DNA of 64,000 nucleotides from Bacteroidales bacterium. Its GTDB lineage: Bacteria > Bacteroidota > Bacteroidia > Bacteroidales > F082. The position numbers and the translations under genes were made by a program. Shown here one piece after another: positions 34,701-45,234 of the stretch (positions are counted from its first letter, which is position 1; each line of letters opens with the position of its first letter). Below the pieces are notes generated by a model. That model had not been told where the DNA came from, searched no databases, and saw only the letters and a list, made by a program, of their open reading frames with translations. The stretch is taken from contig JAFGXS010000024.1 in NCBI GenBank assembly GCA_016936505.1, forward strand, positions 1 through 64,000, written 5' to 3'.

Positions 34701-34962
34701 CTGCTCCAAAATAAAAAGTATGCAATTGTTTCACGTTTCCGGCAACAGCTACCGATCTTCCACCTCTGAATGGCCCAATCATCCGATAATGCATTTTATT
34801 AAAGAACATCTCATAAACCGCTGCCTTTGGAGCAGTTTCTTTTTTCTCTTTTTTTCCGGCAAAAGCTGCTGTTGAAAATACAAAAGTTAATATCAGAACA
34901 CCAAATACAGGGTTCATTACTTTCTTACTAAAAGCGATTCCAAGATTAAAAATATTTTTCAT
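31720..34962 (-). CDS. BNR-repeat / sortilin (VPS10)-like 'glycosyl hydrolase' family secreted protein
   Basis: Start moved to MKNIFNLGIAFS; YRMIGPFRGGRSVAVAGN; repeated Asp-box motifs (KTTNGGINWQ, KSEDAGQTWQ, RSLDGGKTWKK, RSDDGGKTWSR). Confidence 0.85.
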   Translation of the reverse strand: MKNIFNLGIAFSKKVMNPVFGVLILTFVFSTAAFAGKKEKKETAPKAAVYEMFFNKMHYRMIGPFRGGRSVAVAGNVKQLHTFYFGAAGGGVWKTTNGGINWQNISDAYFKTAAVGALTVAPSDPNVIYAGMGESFIRGNMATGDGVYKSEDAGQTWQNVGLQSTHVISKIVVDKNNADVVFVAALGHVFGDNPERGIYRSLDGGKTWKKVLYVDDKTGASDIAIDPSNSRILFAGMWQAFRKPWTMSSGGKGSGLYRSADGGDTWKDISKAPGLPEGIWGKVSVAIAPSDPNRIYAFIEAKNGGIFRSDDGGKTWSRRNNEAELTQRSWYFGRIYVDPQNKNIIYMPQVDGIFKSNDGGDHFKPMRTPHADNHVMWINPDHPEIMIGGNDGGASISYDGGKSWSTQGNQPTAQFYHAAVDNQFPYHIFGAQQDNSTVEILSRSSGWAITDKDWWPSAGGESGFVIPDLLNPNVSYGGSYDGLLIRYNRLSGQKQFIDVWPDLAMGHGAKDLRDRFQWTFPIYQSVHNPKQIYTASQYVYRTTNQGMSWKRISPDLTRNELSKQEPSGGPITKDNSAVEYYNTVFAFAESPVKAGIFWAGSDDGLVHLSTDNGKTWTDVTPKDLTQEATISIIEPSHFDPGTAYLAARRYRQDDFEPYIFKTTDFGNHWIKITNGLPVDESSFVIREDPYESNLLYAGTMGGVYVSFNSGKLWQPLRLNLPHVAVRDIAIQKQADEMVLATHGRAFWILDNLGVLRQLSSGSDTADVRLFEPDTTYLTHGNGYYSPQMTAGENPPNGLVIYYYLPESAVGENIELSISDQAGNEIVNYYSNKTSTGKVLHNDKRFNPDKKKLKGGVLSVHHGLNRFVWNLRYPSATSVPGAVLWGGSLAGPKIVPGTYQMELKVGDNSKEVPFVVTKDPRYTSSQSDLEAQFQLQMKVYNKINEVGKAILKIRSAKSELNQVLAKLNNFTSGDSLKTETKKIINELDTIEQALLQTKSHASEDPLNYPVKLSSKLVYLSSVIGSAYHKPTQQDYEVYEELSKQTDEQLNKLNPILTDQISELNKKAAVAKLPAVLIPDEQ

Positions 34963-35077
34963 GCGGCAGAGATTAAGAAGATTTGAGAAAACTACTTTTG
35001 TTTGTAAATATAGAATTTTCCAATCATTTCTAACCAATCAGATATTTAAGTCAACTTATATTTTGAAATGAGCACAA

Positions 35078-35111
35078 AAAAAGCCCGGTTTTTGCAAAAA
35101 CCGGGCTTTTT
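35078..35111. terminator. bidirectional rho-independent terminator after secDF
   Basis: AAAAAGCCCGGTTTTTGCAAAAACCGGGCTTTTT near-perfect palindrome. Confidence 0.9.
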
Positions 35112-35126
35112 CATATTAAAGAAAAA

Positions 35127-38100
35127 TTATTTCTTTTTATTTCTCTTAGCTTCTTTTTCTTCCAGAACAGCATCTGATTTTTTTCCACGAAGGAAATCAT
35201 AAGCAATTGGACTTGCAGTAAATACTGAAGAATAAGTACCAATCATAATACCAATTAACAGTGCAAAAACAAATCCTCTAAGAACCTCACCACCAAAGAT
35301 AAAGATCACAAGCAGTACAACAATAGTAGTACCAGAAGTATTCATAGTACGAGCCAAAGTCTGGTTCAACCCTTCATTCATGTTACGTTTCAGGGCGTGT
35401 TTGGGGAAAAGGTTCACATTCTCGCGAATACGGTCAAAAATGATCACAGTATCGTTGATAGAGTAACCAATAATAGTAAGAATAGCAGCAATAAATGATT
35501 GCCCAACCTCCATACTGAACGGAAGCCTGCCATAAAGTATCGAGAACAAACCAATTGTAATCATCGTATCATGGAACAGAGCAATCACACCTCCAACACC
35601 ATATTGCCATTTTCTAAAGCGAATAGCGATGTAAATAAAGATAATAAGCAGTGCGAAGAAAATAGCAAAGTATGCTTTTTCGCGAATATCATAAGCAATG
35701 GTAGGTCCAAATTTTTGTGAACTCAAAATACCCAAAAGCTTATGCTCACCTTCTGTGTCAGATGTAAATGACTTGAAGCTAATCGGGTTTTTATAAAATT
35801 CTTTTAATCCGCTATACAATTTATTCTGGATGATTGAATCGGCATCCGCGCGATCATCATCAATCATATATTTGGTAACAATTTTGATCTGATTGTCAGA
35901 ACCAAAAGTTGTAACAGTTGGCGACTGGCCACCAAATACAGCAGTAAGTTCTTTACGAATTGGCTCGGTTTTAACATTCTGGTCAAAACGAACGACATAA
36001 GTACGACCACCGGTGAAATCAACACCGAAGTTCAGTCCCCTTGTAAAGAGTGAAACCAACCCAAGAAGAATCAAGGTACCGGAGAATATATATGCATAAC
36101 GACGCATACTAATAAAGTCGAAATGAGTATTTGACAGTGTATTTGCCGACCAGTTGAATGAGAAAGTAATTTTCTTATTTCTTCTGATAAGGTTCTCAAA
36201 GATCAAACGTGAGATGAAAATAGCAGTAAACAATGAAGATACCAGACCGATGATCAATGTAGTAGCAAAACCCTGAATTGGACCAGTACCAAAAATATAA
36301 AGTACAACACCTGTTAACAAGGTAGTTACGTTACCGTCGATAATAGCAGAATATGCATTATTGTAACCATCTTTCAGAGCCAGCTGCAACCCTTTACCTG
36401 CACGCATCTCTTCTTTAATACGCTCGTAAATAATAACGTTCGCATCAACTGCCATACCCAGGGTCAAAACAATACCGGCAATACCAGGCAAAGTCAAAAC
36501 AGCACCCAGCGAAGCCAGAATACCAAACAGGAAGAATACGTTTACGATCAGTGCCAAACTGGCTACGAAACCAGATTTATTGTAGTAAACAATCATGTAA
36601 GCCAAAACCAGAATAAAAGCCAGAATAAAACTGTTCATTCCATCTTTTACAGCCTCTCGGCCCAATGAAGGACCAACCACAGCTTCTTCAACAATTTTAG
36701 CTGGTGCCGGAAGTTTACCAGCTTTCAAAATATTTGCAAGGTCCTTTGCTTCTTCTACAGACATGCCACCACCCGAAATAGACGAACGTCCGTTAGGAAT
36801 CTCATCATTAACATTTGGTGCAGAATAAACATAACCGTCCAAAACAATAGCAATCTGTTTTCCAACATTATCACCGGTAAGACGTTTCCATACTTTAGCT
36901 CCCTGACTGTTCATTTGCAGGTCAACAGTAACTTTACCATTCTGATCATAGTCCTGACGTGCATCTGAAATCACATCACCACCCAAAGCGGCACTACCGT
37001 CACGTGAACTGGCTTTTAATGCATATAATGCCAGCATATTCGGCATCTTTGGATCAGGTTTTACTTCCCATGCCAGTTTCAAATCTCTTGGAAAGAGATC
37101 TTTTACCTCAGCCAACATATGATTTACTCTTGCAGTATCTTTAATAGCTGCATAACCTACAGTTGCAGAATTGCCGGCAACCATACCTCCGTTATTTCCT
37201 CTATAATACTGTGGGTTCAGATAAGCATACAAAGGGTTTTGTTTGGAATAAGCAGCAAAAGATTTATCCTGTTGAGCTGTGGAATCTTTCTGAATCTGGT
37301 TAATCAGTTTATTTGCACTTGCTGAATCAGACACAGGGTTTGTAGCTTTAGCTGTTCCTGTTTTTGTAGTAGTTGTAGAAGTAGTATTATCTGTAAGATC
37401 TTCTTCTGAACGCAACCTGTTGTTTGCTTCATCAAAATACTGATGAATCTGAGAAAACTGATAGGTTTCCCAGAACTGCAATTTTGCAGTTCCCTGCAAA
37501 AGTTTTCTTACACGGGCTGGATCTTTAATACCGGGTAATTCCACCAAAATACGACCCTGTGTTGCTAATTTTTGGATATTAGGCTGAGCCACACCAAAAC
37601 GGTCAATACGGGTACGAAGAATTTGGAAAGTACGATCAACGGCACCGTTGGTTTCTTCTTCAAGAACATTCAATACCTGATCGTTGGTTGAATTAATGGT
37701 AATACCCTTGTCTTTAAATTCATACAAGAAGATTGAGGCCAACCGTGCGTTGGGATCAATATTATGAAATGCTTCTCCAAACAAAGTAACATAGTCCTTA
37801 TTGCTATGTTTTTGCATTTCGTTGGCTTCCTGGAGAGCCTTAACAAAAACAGGATTATTTTTCTGACTACCAGCCAAAGCGCGGATAATATCCTCCACTT
37901 TAACTTCGAGAACAACATTCATACCCCCTTTAAGGTCAAGTCCGAGGTTCAACTCACGGTCTTTTACCTGTTTATAGGTATATTGTGTAATCAGTAAATT
38001 ATAAACCGGTTTGTTTTCAACACTATCCAGGTAATAACTTTCACGAGCTTTGGAAAGCGAGTCAAGGTAAAAAGTTTCCAAAGCGTGGTTCCCATTTGCC

Positions 38101-38252
38101 ATATGTTTGGCTTCTGCCAGTGCTACCCCATTAGTTGCATACTCTTTTGCATCTTTTTTTACACGAGATGCAACATAAGTAAAGCTAAGCTGGTAGAGGC
38201 AAACCAATGCAAAGGCAATGGCAATGAACTTAATAGCTCCTTTGTTTTGCAT
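35127..38252 (-). CDS. secDF: protein translocase subunit SecDF (fused)
   Basis: 1041 aa; SecD (LGLDLKGGMNVVLEV) and SecF (GLNFGVDFTGGRTYVVRF) motifs in one ORF. Confidence 0.96.
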   Translation of the reverse strand: MQNKGAIKFIAIAFALVCLYQLSFTYVASRVKKDAKEYATNGVALAEAKHMANGNHALETFYLDSLSKARESYYLDSVENKPVYNLLITQYTYKQVKDRELNLGLDLKGGMNVVLEVKVEDIIRALAGSQKNNPVFVKALQEANEMQKHSNKDYVTLFGEAFHNIDPNARLASIFLYEFKDKGITINSTNDQVLNVLEEETNGAVDRTFQILRTRIDRFGVAQPNIQKLATQGRILVELPGIKDPARVRKLLQGTAKLQFWETYQFSQIHQYFDEANNRLRSEEDLTDNTTSTTTTKTGTAKATNPVSDSASANKLINQIQKDSTAQQDKSFAAYSKQNPLYAYLNPQYYRGNNGGMVAGNSATVGYAAIKDTARVNHMLAEVKDLFPRDLKLAWEVKPDPKMPNMLALYALKASSRDGSAALGGDVISDARQDYDQNGKVTVDLQMNSQGAKVWKRLTGDNVGKQIAIVLDGYVYSAPNVNDEIPNGRSSISGGGMSVEEAKDLANILKAGKLPAPAKIVEEAVVGPSLGREAVKDGMNSFILAFILVLAYMIVYYNKSGFVASLALIVNVFFLFGILASLGAVLTLPGIAGIVLTLGMAVDANVIIYERIKEEMRAGKGLQLALKDGYNNAYSAIIDGNVTTLLTGVVLYIFGTGPIQGFATTLIIGLVSSLFTAIFISRLIFENLIRRNKKITFSFNWSANTLSNTHFDFISMRRYAYIFSGTLILLGLVSLFTRGLNFGVDFTGGRTYVVRFDQNVKTEPIRKELTAVFGGQSPTVTTFGSDNQIKIVTKYMIDDDRADADSIIQNKLYSGLKEFYKNPISFKSFTSDTEGEHKLLGILSSQKFGPTIAYDIREKAYFAIFFALLIIFIYIAIRFRKWQYGVGGVIALFHDTMITIGLFSILYGRLPFSMEVGQSFIAAILTIIGYSINDTVIIFDRIRENVNLFPKHALKRNMNEGLNQTLARTMNTSGTTIVVLLVIFIFGGEVLRGFVFALLIGIMIGTYSSVFTASPIAYDFLRGKKSDAVLEEKEAKRNKKK

Positions 38253-38295
38253 TTGTAATTAACAATTTATGTTTTAACTTTCTTTTTTGAGGGTG

Positions 38296-38326
38296 CAAAA
38301 ATAGAATAATATTTGAAATATAACAA
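38296..38326 (-). promoter_or_regulatory. candidate promoter for secDF, TTG-N20-TATTTTTG
   Basis: Plus-strand CAAAAATA 38296-38303 and CAA 38324-38326; 20 nt spacer. Confidence 0.55.
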
Positions 38327-38435
38327 AATACTTACCTTACATAACCCTCTAATTATTTTCTTTCTAAAAAACTGATATTCTATTTTTATATACTTTGATC
38401 TTATGAAATCAACTCAAATCAAAAATCTGTCAGAT

Positions 38436-39746
38436 TTAATATCTCAGCCACTTCCACAACTGTCTGTATGTTATCTTCTTGCCGTAAACCAAGATTCCAA
38501 TTCTGTAGATTTTACCGGCAATAAATGTAGAAATAACAAAACTAATCACTAGTAAAAATGCAGAAAGTGCAATTTCCCAATAAGGAACACCAAACGGAAT
38601 CCTTATCATCATAACCACAGGCGAAGTAAGTGGAAACATTGAGAGCCAGAAAGCCAATTGCCCTGCAGGTTGAGCTGCAACTACACTACTTAATGCCACA
38701 GACAAAATCAACGGAGCTGATATTGGCAGCATAAATTGTTGCACGTCAGAATCATGATCAATTGCACCACCAATACCTGCAAACAAAGAAGCGTATATCA
38801 GATATCCAAACAGGAAGTAAAACAAAAAGCTTCCGATCATGACACTAAAATCTATTCCCGAAAGAAGATCTGAAACCTGCATAGAAAACAACTGTCCCTG
38901 GCCCGGAATACTATTTTCTAAATTTTGAACCGGTAAATGCCCTCCTGCGAAACTTTGTTGAAGATCATGAACACCAAAAAAGCCCTGAAAGGCCCCAATC
39001 AATAAAAGCGTAAACAATACCCAAAGCAAAAACTGGGTCAGACCGACTAAGGCTATTCCAACAATTTTTCCCATCATCAGTTGAAAAGGTTTTACCGAAG
39101 AAATGATCACTTCAACTATGCGGTTCGATTTTTCTTCCATCACCCCTCTCAACACCTGCGATCCGAACATAAAAATGAAAAAATAAATCAAAATCCCTGA
39201 AAAAACAGCTAATCCCACCTCCATATCAGTATTCACCTTTTCTTCTGAACCGTTTTTTTCAATTTTGATTGTTACAATATTTATATTAACCCTGGCAGAG
39301 TTAATATCTTCAGGATTAATTCCCTGAGCCATCAGTTTCTTTTCTTCCACTACCTGTTTCATCACCATTTTGATATACGCACGAACGGCAATGCTTGACT
39401 GATCAACAGAAAACATTTCGGCATTTACCGGAACATTTAAATGGGTAAGAGGAATATACAGCAACAGTTCATGATTCTTTATCGCCTGAACCTTTGCCTC
39501 GTTAAGCCCTTCATCAGTATAGATAAACTTAATATTATCCTGATCTTTAAATTTCTGGTAAAACCATCCTGTTTCATCAAGAACCAATACTTTTTGCTCT
39601 CTGTTTTCAGACAGATGAGAAAAATAGATCGGCAATAAAATCATGGCAGCCATTAGAATTGGCCCCAGAAAAGTCATAATCAAAAAAGAGCGCTTGCGCA
39701 CACGGGTCAAATATTCACGCTTTATTATAAGAAAAATTTTATTCAT
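38436..39746 (-). CDS. ABC transporter permease (ABC-2/NatB-like)
   Basis: 436 aa; MNKIFLIIKREYLTRVRKRSFLIMTFLGPILMA; VLRGVMEEKSNRIVEVIISSVKPFQLMMGKIVGIALVGLTQFLLW. Confidence 0.88.
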   Translation of the reverse strand: MNKIFLIIKREYLTRVRKRSFLIMTFLGPILMAAMILLPIYFSHLSENREQKVLVLDETGWFYQKFKDQDNIKFIYTDEGLNEAKVQAIKNHELLLYIPLTHLNVPVNAEMFSVDQSSIAVRAYIKMVMKQVVEEKKLMAQGINPEDINSARVNINIVTIKIEKNGSEEKVNTDMEVGLAVFSGILIYFFIFMFGSQVLRGVMEEKSNRIVEVIISSVKPFQLMMGKIVGIALVGLTQFLLWVLFTLLLIGAFQGFFGVHDLQQSFAGGHLPVQNLENSIPGQGQLFSMQVSDLLSGIDFSVMIGSFLFYFLFGYLIYASLFAGIGGAIDHDSDVQQFMLPISAPLILSVALSSVVAAQPAGQLAFWLSMFPLTSPVVMMIRIPFGVPYWEIALSAFLLVISFVISTFIAGKIYRIGILVYGKKITYRQLWKWLRY

Positions 39747-39893
39747 TCTGTTCCGGATTAAACGGGGCTATATCAAGAGCCACAAAGGTAATATTTTAAA
39801 CTTCAGAACCCTGATTATAAGCTCAAATCAAAAACTACACTACATGTTTTTCTTAAAAAACCCTGATCAACACTTTATTAAGAAAGCATTTTT

Positions 39894-39901
39894 TAATTTT
39901 G
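39894..39901 (+). promoter_or_regulatory. candidate -7 box (TAATTTTG) for pepT
   Basis: TAATTTTGCAC 17 nt upstream of the pepT ATG. Confidence 0.5.
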
Positions 39902-39917
39902 CACAAAAAATACAGCT

Positions 39918-41150
39918 ATGGAAAAATTAACAGAACGTTTTGTTCGCTACGCTAAAATTGATACACAATCTAATCCGGAAAGTGAAACATGCCCCAGCAC
40001 CGAAAAGCAATGGAAACTGGCCAACATGCTCTTTCAGGAATTAAAAGATATGGGAATGGAAGACGTTACCATTGATGATAATGCCTACGTAATGGCTACT
40101 CTGCCTTCCAATACCGATGCGGATGTTCCCGTAATAGGGTTCATTTCTCATTTCGATACATCTCCCGATTTTACCGCAGAAAAAGTTATCCCTCTGTTTC
40201 ACGAAAACTATGATGGTGGCGCTCTTATTTTAAATAAAGAGAAAAATATTGTGCTTTCGCCAAAAGACTTCAAAGAACTTAATTTATACAAAGGGCAAAC
40301 CCTTATCACTACCGACGGAACTACTTTGCTTGGTGCTGATGACAAAGCAGGTGTTACTGAAATTATGGGAGCCATGGAATATCTTCTGGAACATCCTGAA
40401 ATCAAACACGGAAAAATCAGAGTTGGCTTTAACCCTGATGAGGAAATCGGGCGTGGAGCACATTTGTTCGATGTGAAAAAATTTGGTGCCCAATGGGCTT
40501 ACACAATGGATGGCGGACAAATTGGAGAGCTGGAATACGAAAACTTTAATGCTGCAGGAGCCAAAGTAAATATTAAAGGCATTAGCGTTCACCCCGGCAC
40601 AGCTTACAAACAAATGATCAATTCAATGCTCGTTGCCAACAGGTTTATTTCTTTATTGCCAGCCGATCAGGTTCCTGAGAAAACACAAAAATATGAAGGC
40701 TTTTTTCATTTGAACCACATCAATGGTACTGTTGAAGACACCGAGTTGTATTATATAATCCGCGATCATGATAAAAAACTGTTTGAAGAAAAGAAAGCGA
40801 TATTCTTAAAAACAGCAGAAACTGTAAACAAGGAATATGGTCAGAATTTGGTTCATGTTGAAATGAAAGATCAGTATTTCAATATGAAAGAAAAAATTGA
40901 ACCTAATATGCACATCATAGAAATTGCTGAAAAAGCTATGAAAGATGTTGGTGTTGATCCCAATATTAAAGCTATAAGAGGTGGAACCGACGGGGCGCAA
41001 CTTTCATTTATGGGACTTCCCTGCCCAAACATATTCGCCGGTGGACATAACTTCCATGGAAAATTTGAATTTATTCCGGTTCCTTCCATGGAAAAAGCAA
41101 TGGAAGTCATTGTTAAAGTAGCTCAATTAACTGTAGAAAGATATTCATAG
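39918..41150 (+). CDS. pepT: peptidase T (tripeptide aminopeptidase)
   Basis: 410 aa; FISHFDTSPDFTAE, LLGADDKAGVTEIMGAMEYL, GFNPDEEIGRGAHLFDV, IRGGTDGAQLSFMGLPCPNIFAGGHNFHG. Confidence 0.95.
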   Translation: MEKLTERFVRYAKIDTQSNPESETCPSTEKQWKLANMLFQELKDMGMEDVTIDDNAYVMATLPSNTDADVPVIGFISHFDTSPDFTAEKVIPLFHENYDGGALILNKEKNIVLSPKDFKELNLYKGQTLITTDGTTLLGADDKAGVTEIMGAMEYLLEHPEIKHGKIRVGFNPDEEIGRGAHLFDVKKFGAQWAYTMDGGQIGELEYENFNAAGAKVNIKGISVHPGTAYKQMINSMLVANRFISLLPADQVPEKTQKYEGFFHLNHINGTVEDTELYYIIRDHDKKLFEEKKAIFLKTAETVNKEYGQNLVHVEMKDQYFNMKEKIEPNMHIIEIAEKAMKDVGVDPNIKAIRGGTDGAQLSFMGLPCPNIFAGGHNFHGKFEFIPVPSMEKAMEVIVKVAQLTVERYS

Positions 41151-41167
41151 TTACCCATTTAAATCAA

Positions 41168-41199
41168 AAAAAGCCGTTGAGTTTATTCAACGGCTTTTT
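41168..41199. terminator. bidirectional terminator between convergent pepT and cyoD
   Basis: AAAAAGCCGTTGA-GTTTAT-TCAACGGCTTTTT. Confidence 0.92.
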
Positions 41200-41219
41200 T
41201 TATATTTATACTTTAATAG

Positions 41220-41549
41220 CTACATCATACGGGAATTCAATGTATACATTACCCACATGGTTCCTGCCACAAAAATAAACAACAACAAGGCCGTAAATGC
41301 TAAAGCAATAACATTCCAGCGCTGTTCGGAAGATCTGTCGAGATGCAAAAAGTAATGCAGGTGAACCAGCATCTGCAAAACAGCTGCAACAAACAACCCT
41401 ATAACTGCTACCTGTTTCGAAACAACATCAGTCATTACAAATCCAAACGATACGACAGTTAACAAAACGGCAAGTACGAACCCAACAATATAATGTTTGG
41501 TTGAGATGTGACCTGCGCCCATATTTTCATTGTGTGCTTCTTGACTCAT
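41220..41549 (-). CDS. cyoD: cytochrome o ubiquinol oxidase subunit IV
   Basis: 109 aa, three TM; HYIVGFVLAVLLTVVSFG...QMLVHLHYFLHLDRSSEQRWN. Confidence 0.93.
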   Translation of the reverse strand: MSQEAHNENMGAGHISTKHYIVGFVLAVLLTVVSFGFVMTDVVSKQVAVIGLFVAAVLQMLVHLHYFLHLDRSSEQRWNVIALAFTALLLFIFVAGTMWVMYTLNSRMM

Positions 41550-41585
41550 TTTATTTACTCCTATTTTAGTTAATCAACGATAAGA

Positions 41586-42209
41586 TTAGGACACGCCCAT
41601 CCAACCCAGTAAATACACAACTGTAAACACTCCAACCCAAACAATGTCGAGGAAGTGCCAGAATAAACTCAATCGCATCAGTCGTGAACGTACTTCAGCT
41701 GTAAAACCTCTTTTTACTACCTGATACATCATAATACCCATCCACAAAAGGCCAAACGACACGTGTGTTCCGTGGGTTCCTACCAGAGTAAAAAAGGAAG
41801 AAAGATAACCGCTTCTGTCAGGACCTGCATTGGACATAATCATTCCGTAGAACTCATGTATTTCCATTGAAACGAATCCTAACCCAAGTAGGAAAGTAAT
41901 AACTAAACCTACCAATACCATTTTTTTGTTGTTGTGTTGCATGGCCACCATACTCAGACCATAGGTAACACTACTTACCAGAAGAAACATGGTTTCAACA
42001 AATAAATAAGGTATATCGTACAGTTGTTGTGGTGTTGGACCACCGGCATAGTTTTTGCCATGTACAGCAAAAGTTGCAAACAACACAGAGAAAATTACAA
42101 GGTCACTCATCAAATAGATCCAGAAACCAAAGGTCTTCATTTCCAAATGATGAGCATGCTCTAACTCTCTCGCTTTTGCAGCATCTAAGTTTGTAATATC
42201 AGTATTCAT
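41586..42209 (-). CDS. cyoC: cytochrome o ubiquinol oxidase subunit III
   Basis: KTFGFWIYLMSDLVIFSVLFATFAVHG...LVGTHGTHVSFGLLWM...FWHFLDIVWVGVFTVVYLLG. Confidence 0.95.
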   Translation of the reverse strand: MNTDITNLDAAKARELEHAHHLEMKTFGFWIYLMSDLVIFSVLFATFAVHGKNYAGGPTPQQLYDIPYLFVETMFLLVSSVTYGLSMVAMQHNNKKMVLVGLVITFLLGLGFVSMEIHEFYGMIMSNAGPDRSGYLSSFFTLVGTHGTHVSFGLLWMGIMMYQVVKRGFTAEVRSRLMRLSLFWHFLDIVWVGVFTVVYLLGWMGVS

Positions 42210-42212
42210 TAA

Positions 42213-44219
42213 TTAACCCTCCGTTTCGTTTTTATTAACATTTGCCTGAGCCAAGGCTACTTTTGCAAAATGCTCATTCTCTATTCTTTCAACTTCGTCA
42301 GCAGGAATAATGTATTCCATATCATCATTGGCACCAATCATAATAACGGTAACAATCATACCTACCAAACTTGCAATTGCCAGCCACCAGATGTACCAAA
42401 CCATTGCAAAAGCAAAGGCTGTTGCCAAGACTCCAATTACAACTCCGTGAGGCTGATTCTTTGGCATTACAATATCAAAATACTTTTTCGGTTTCTTGTA
42501 AGCAACACCTTTTTCTTTCATTGCCCAGAATTCATCCAGTTCATCAACCTTGGGAATAATGGCAAAATTGTAATCGGGCGGAGGTGAAGACGTCATCCAT
42601 TCCAATGTACGTCCATCCCAGGGGTCACCGGTAACATCCATATTCTTTTTGCGGTCTTTTATACTCAAGAACAACTGAACTAACTGTGCAAAAATTCCGA
42701 AAGCAATAATTAAAGCTCCGACAGCAGCAACTATTAACCAGGGCTGCCAGGCCATATTATCATAATGAGCCAGTCTTCTGGGCATACCCATAAATCCTAA
42801 AACGTATAATGGAGCAAATGCTACTATAAAGCCAACCGTCCAACCCCAGAAAGATAATTTACCCCAAGTTTCATTCAGTTTAAAGCCAAATGATTTTGGG
42901 AACCAGTAGTTCAAACCAGCTAAATACCCAAACAGCGCACCAGGTATCAACATGTTATGAAAGTGAGCAATCAAAAACAAACTGTTGTGAACCACGAAAT
43001 CAGCAGGTGGAATTGCCATAAGAACACCTGTCATACCACCAATAACAAAAATGGTAAGAAAACCCATTGTCCAGTACATTGGTGTGGTAAATGTAATCTT
43101 ACCTCTGTACATGGTAAACAACCAGTCGTAGACTTTTACGCCGGTAGGTATAGCAATCATCATGGTCGTAATACCAAAGAAAATATTTACATCAGGAGTA
43201 TTGCCCATTGTAAAGAAGTGGTGCAACCAAACTGTAAACGACAAAAACATGATTACGGCAGTGGCATAAACCAAAGATGTGTATCCAAATAATTTCTTTT
43301 TAGAAAATGTGGCAACCACCTCAGAAAAAACACCAAATGCAGGAAGAATAACAATATAAACTTCAGGGTGTCCCCACATCCAGAACAGGTTGTTCCACAT
43401 CATCATATTTCCACCCAAAGCATTAGTAAAGAAATGCATTCCCAAATAACGGTCAAATGTCAAAAGGAAAAGCGCAACTGTAATAACGGGGAACGATAAA
43501 ATCATCAATACGTTTGTTGTCAAAGCTGTCCAGGTAAACAAAGGCATTTTCATAAACTTCATACCGGGAGCACGCATTTTAACAATTGTAACAAAAAAGT
43601 TAATCCCCGTCAACGTTGACCCGATACCAGCGAGCTGAAACGCCCACATCCAATAGTCGACCCCTACGCCGGGATTATATGTTTTTTCAAACAACGGGGC
43701 AATACCAGTCCAACCGGTATTACTGAATTCACCAACACCAAGAGATATCATCATAATCATACCACCGGCAACAGTCAGCCATAAGCTGATTGAGTTCATC
43801 ACCGGAAATGCAACATCACGAGCCCCAATCTGCAATGGAACAACAAGGTTCATTAAACCAACAATAAAAGGCATTGCAACAAAAATGATCATAATGGTTC
43901 CATGCGAACCAAAAATCTGATCATAATGGTGAGGTGTTAAATACCCATGATCTGCACCGGCTGCCATAGCCTGCTGGGCACGCATCATAATACCATCAGC
44001 AAATCCGCGCAGCAGCATTACCAAAGCAAAGATAATGTACATAACACCTATCTTTTTGTGGTCTACACTGGTAAACCATTCAGTCCATAAATATCCCCAC
44101 TTTTTGTAATAGGTGATCAGCGCAATAATGACCAACGCCAGAACTGTTGAACTGACAACCGCACCCATTATGATGGGGTCATTATATGGTATATCAGAAA
44201 GTTGTAATTTTCCAAACAT
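42213..44219 (-). CDS. cyoB: cytochrome o ubiquinol oxidase subunit I (heme-copper)
   Basis: 668 aa; [43 protein letters not shown]. Confidence 0.97.
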   Translation of the reverse strand: MFGKLQLSDIPYNDPIIMGAVVSSTVLALVIIALITYYKKWGYLWTEWFTSVDHKKIGVMYIIFALVMLLRGFADGIMMRAQQAMAAGADHGYLTPHHYDQIFGSHGTIMIIFVAMPFIVGLMNLVVPLQIGARDVAFPVMNSISLWLTVAGGMIMMISLGVGEFSNTGWTGIAPLFEKTYNPGVGVDYWMWAFQLAGIGSTLTGINFFVTIVKMRAPGMKFMKMPLFTWTALTTNVLMILSFPVITVALFLLTFDRYLGMHFFTNALGGNMMMWNNLFWMWGHPEVYIVILPAFGVFSEVVATFSKKKLFGYTSLVYATAVIMFLSFTVWLHHFFTMGNTPDVNIFFGITTMMIAIPTGVKVYDWLFTMYRGKITFTTPMYWTMGFLTIFVIGGMTGVLMAIPPADFVVHNSLFLIAHFHNMLIPGALFGYLAGLNYWFPKSFGFKLNETWGKLSFWGWTVGFIVAFAPLYVLGFMGMPRRLAHYDNMAWQPWLIVAAVGALIIAFGIFAQLVQLFLSIKDRKKNMDVTGDPWDGRTLEWMTSSPPPDYNFAIIPKVDELDEFWAMKEKGVAYKKPKKYFDIVMPKNQPHGVVIGVLATAFAFAMVWYIWWLAIASLVGMIVTVIMIGANDDMEYIIPADEVERIENEHFAKVALAQANVNKNETEG

Positions 44220-44220
44220 A

Positions 44221-45171
44221 TTACTTATCCTCCATTGTTTTGTGATTCATATGCATTTTATGATCGCTGCTGTGATCCTTAGGCATATGCATATCCATTT
44301 TCATATTTTCGTGGCTGCCCATCCAACCCATATATTTACTCATAATATGATCAAACAATCCGGGAACAACAAATGAGTAAACCGTGACAGGATAATTTGT
44401 ACTGGGTTCGCTTAACTTCATATAATTAGGCATTGTCAGACTATCGGGACTTTGCTGAGCCTGTTTAACCCATTCCTGAAACTCTTCAGGGTTCTTAGCA
44501 AGAACATCAAAATGCATTGTATTGTACCCTTTACCACTAAATTCAAGATTATGTCCTTCATAAGTACCCGGTTCGTCAGCAAGCAAATTCAAACGGGTTC
44601 GCATACCCGCCATTGCATACATTTGACTTCCCAACTGGGGAATAAAGAACGAAGTCATAACCGAAGCTGAAGTAAGTTTAAAACTTAATGGTGTTTTTGT
44701 TGGTACTACCAACTCATTTACTGTGGCAAGATTGTAATCAGGATAAATGAACAACCAGTTCCAATCCATTGAAACTACCTCAACATGCAAAGGTTTTACC
44801 TCTGACTGAATAGGCTTGTAAGGATCCAACTGGTAAGTTCTTGTCCAGGTTAAATAAGACAAAGCCACGATGATAGCAATAGGAACCATCCAAATAACCC
44901 ATTCAATTTTTGTAGAATGAGCCCAATTTGGCTGGTAATCTGCTTTTTTGTTAGAAGCCCTGTATTTTATGGCAAACCAAAACGCCATAACAAAAACAGG
45001 AATAACAACAATAAGCATGAGAGCAAATGCCATATAGATCAGAAAGGTTTCTTCCTGTCCTATAGGCCCTTTTGAATCAAGTACAATTAGGTTGCTGCAG
45101 CTGCTTAAAAAAACAACCATACTCAACAACCCTCCAAACTTGAACAAATTGTAAAGACTTCTTTTCCTCAT
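44221..45171 (-). CDS. cyoA: cytochrome o ubiquinol oxidase subunit II (lipoprotein, no CuA cysteines)
   Basis: Lipobox-like [59 protein letters not shown]. Confidence 0.94.
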   Translation of the reverse strand: MRKRSLYNLFKFGGLLSMVVFLSSCSNLIVLDSKGPIGQEETFLIYMAFALMLIVVIPVFVMAFWFAIKYRASNKKADYQPNWAHSTKIEWVIWMVPIAIIVALSYLTWTRTYQLDPYKPIQSEVKPLHVEVVSMDWNWLFIYPDYNLATVNELVVPTKTPLSFKLTSASVMTSFFIPQLGSQMYAMAGMRTRLNLLADEPGTYEGHNLEFSGKGYNTMHFDVLAKNPEEFQEWVKQAQQSPDSLTMPNYMKLSEPSTNYPVTVYSFVVPGLFDHIMSKYMGWMGSHENMKMDMHMPKDHSSDHKMHMNHKTMEDK

Positions 45172-45217
45172 TATACTTCTCTAACTTAATTAATATTTAT
45201 TCAAACACTTAATAAAA

Positions 45218-45234
45218 TGAACTACCAAAGTTCA
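45218..45234. promoter_or_regulatory. perfect 6-5-6 inverted repeat upstream of cyoA (candidate operator)
   Basis: TGAACT-ACCAA-AGTTCA, about 47 nt upstream of the cyoA start. Confidence 0.35.

Noticed and set aside
31720-34962. Assigning a specific glycosidase activity to the BNR protein
   Set aside because: Asp-box/sortilin-like repeats alone do not indicate glycoside hydrolysis; the 'glycosyl hydrolase' name is a database convention.
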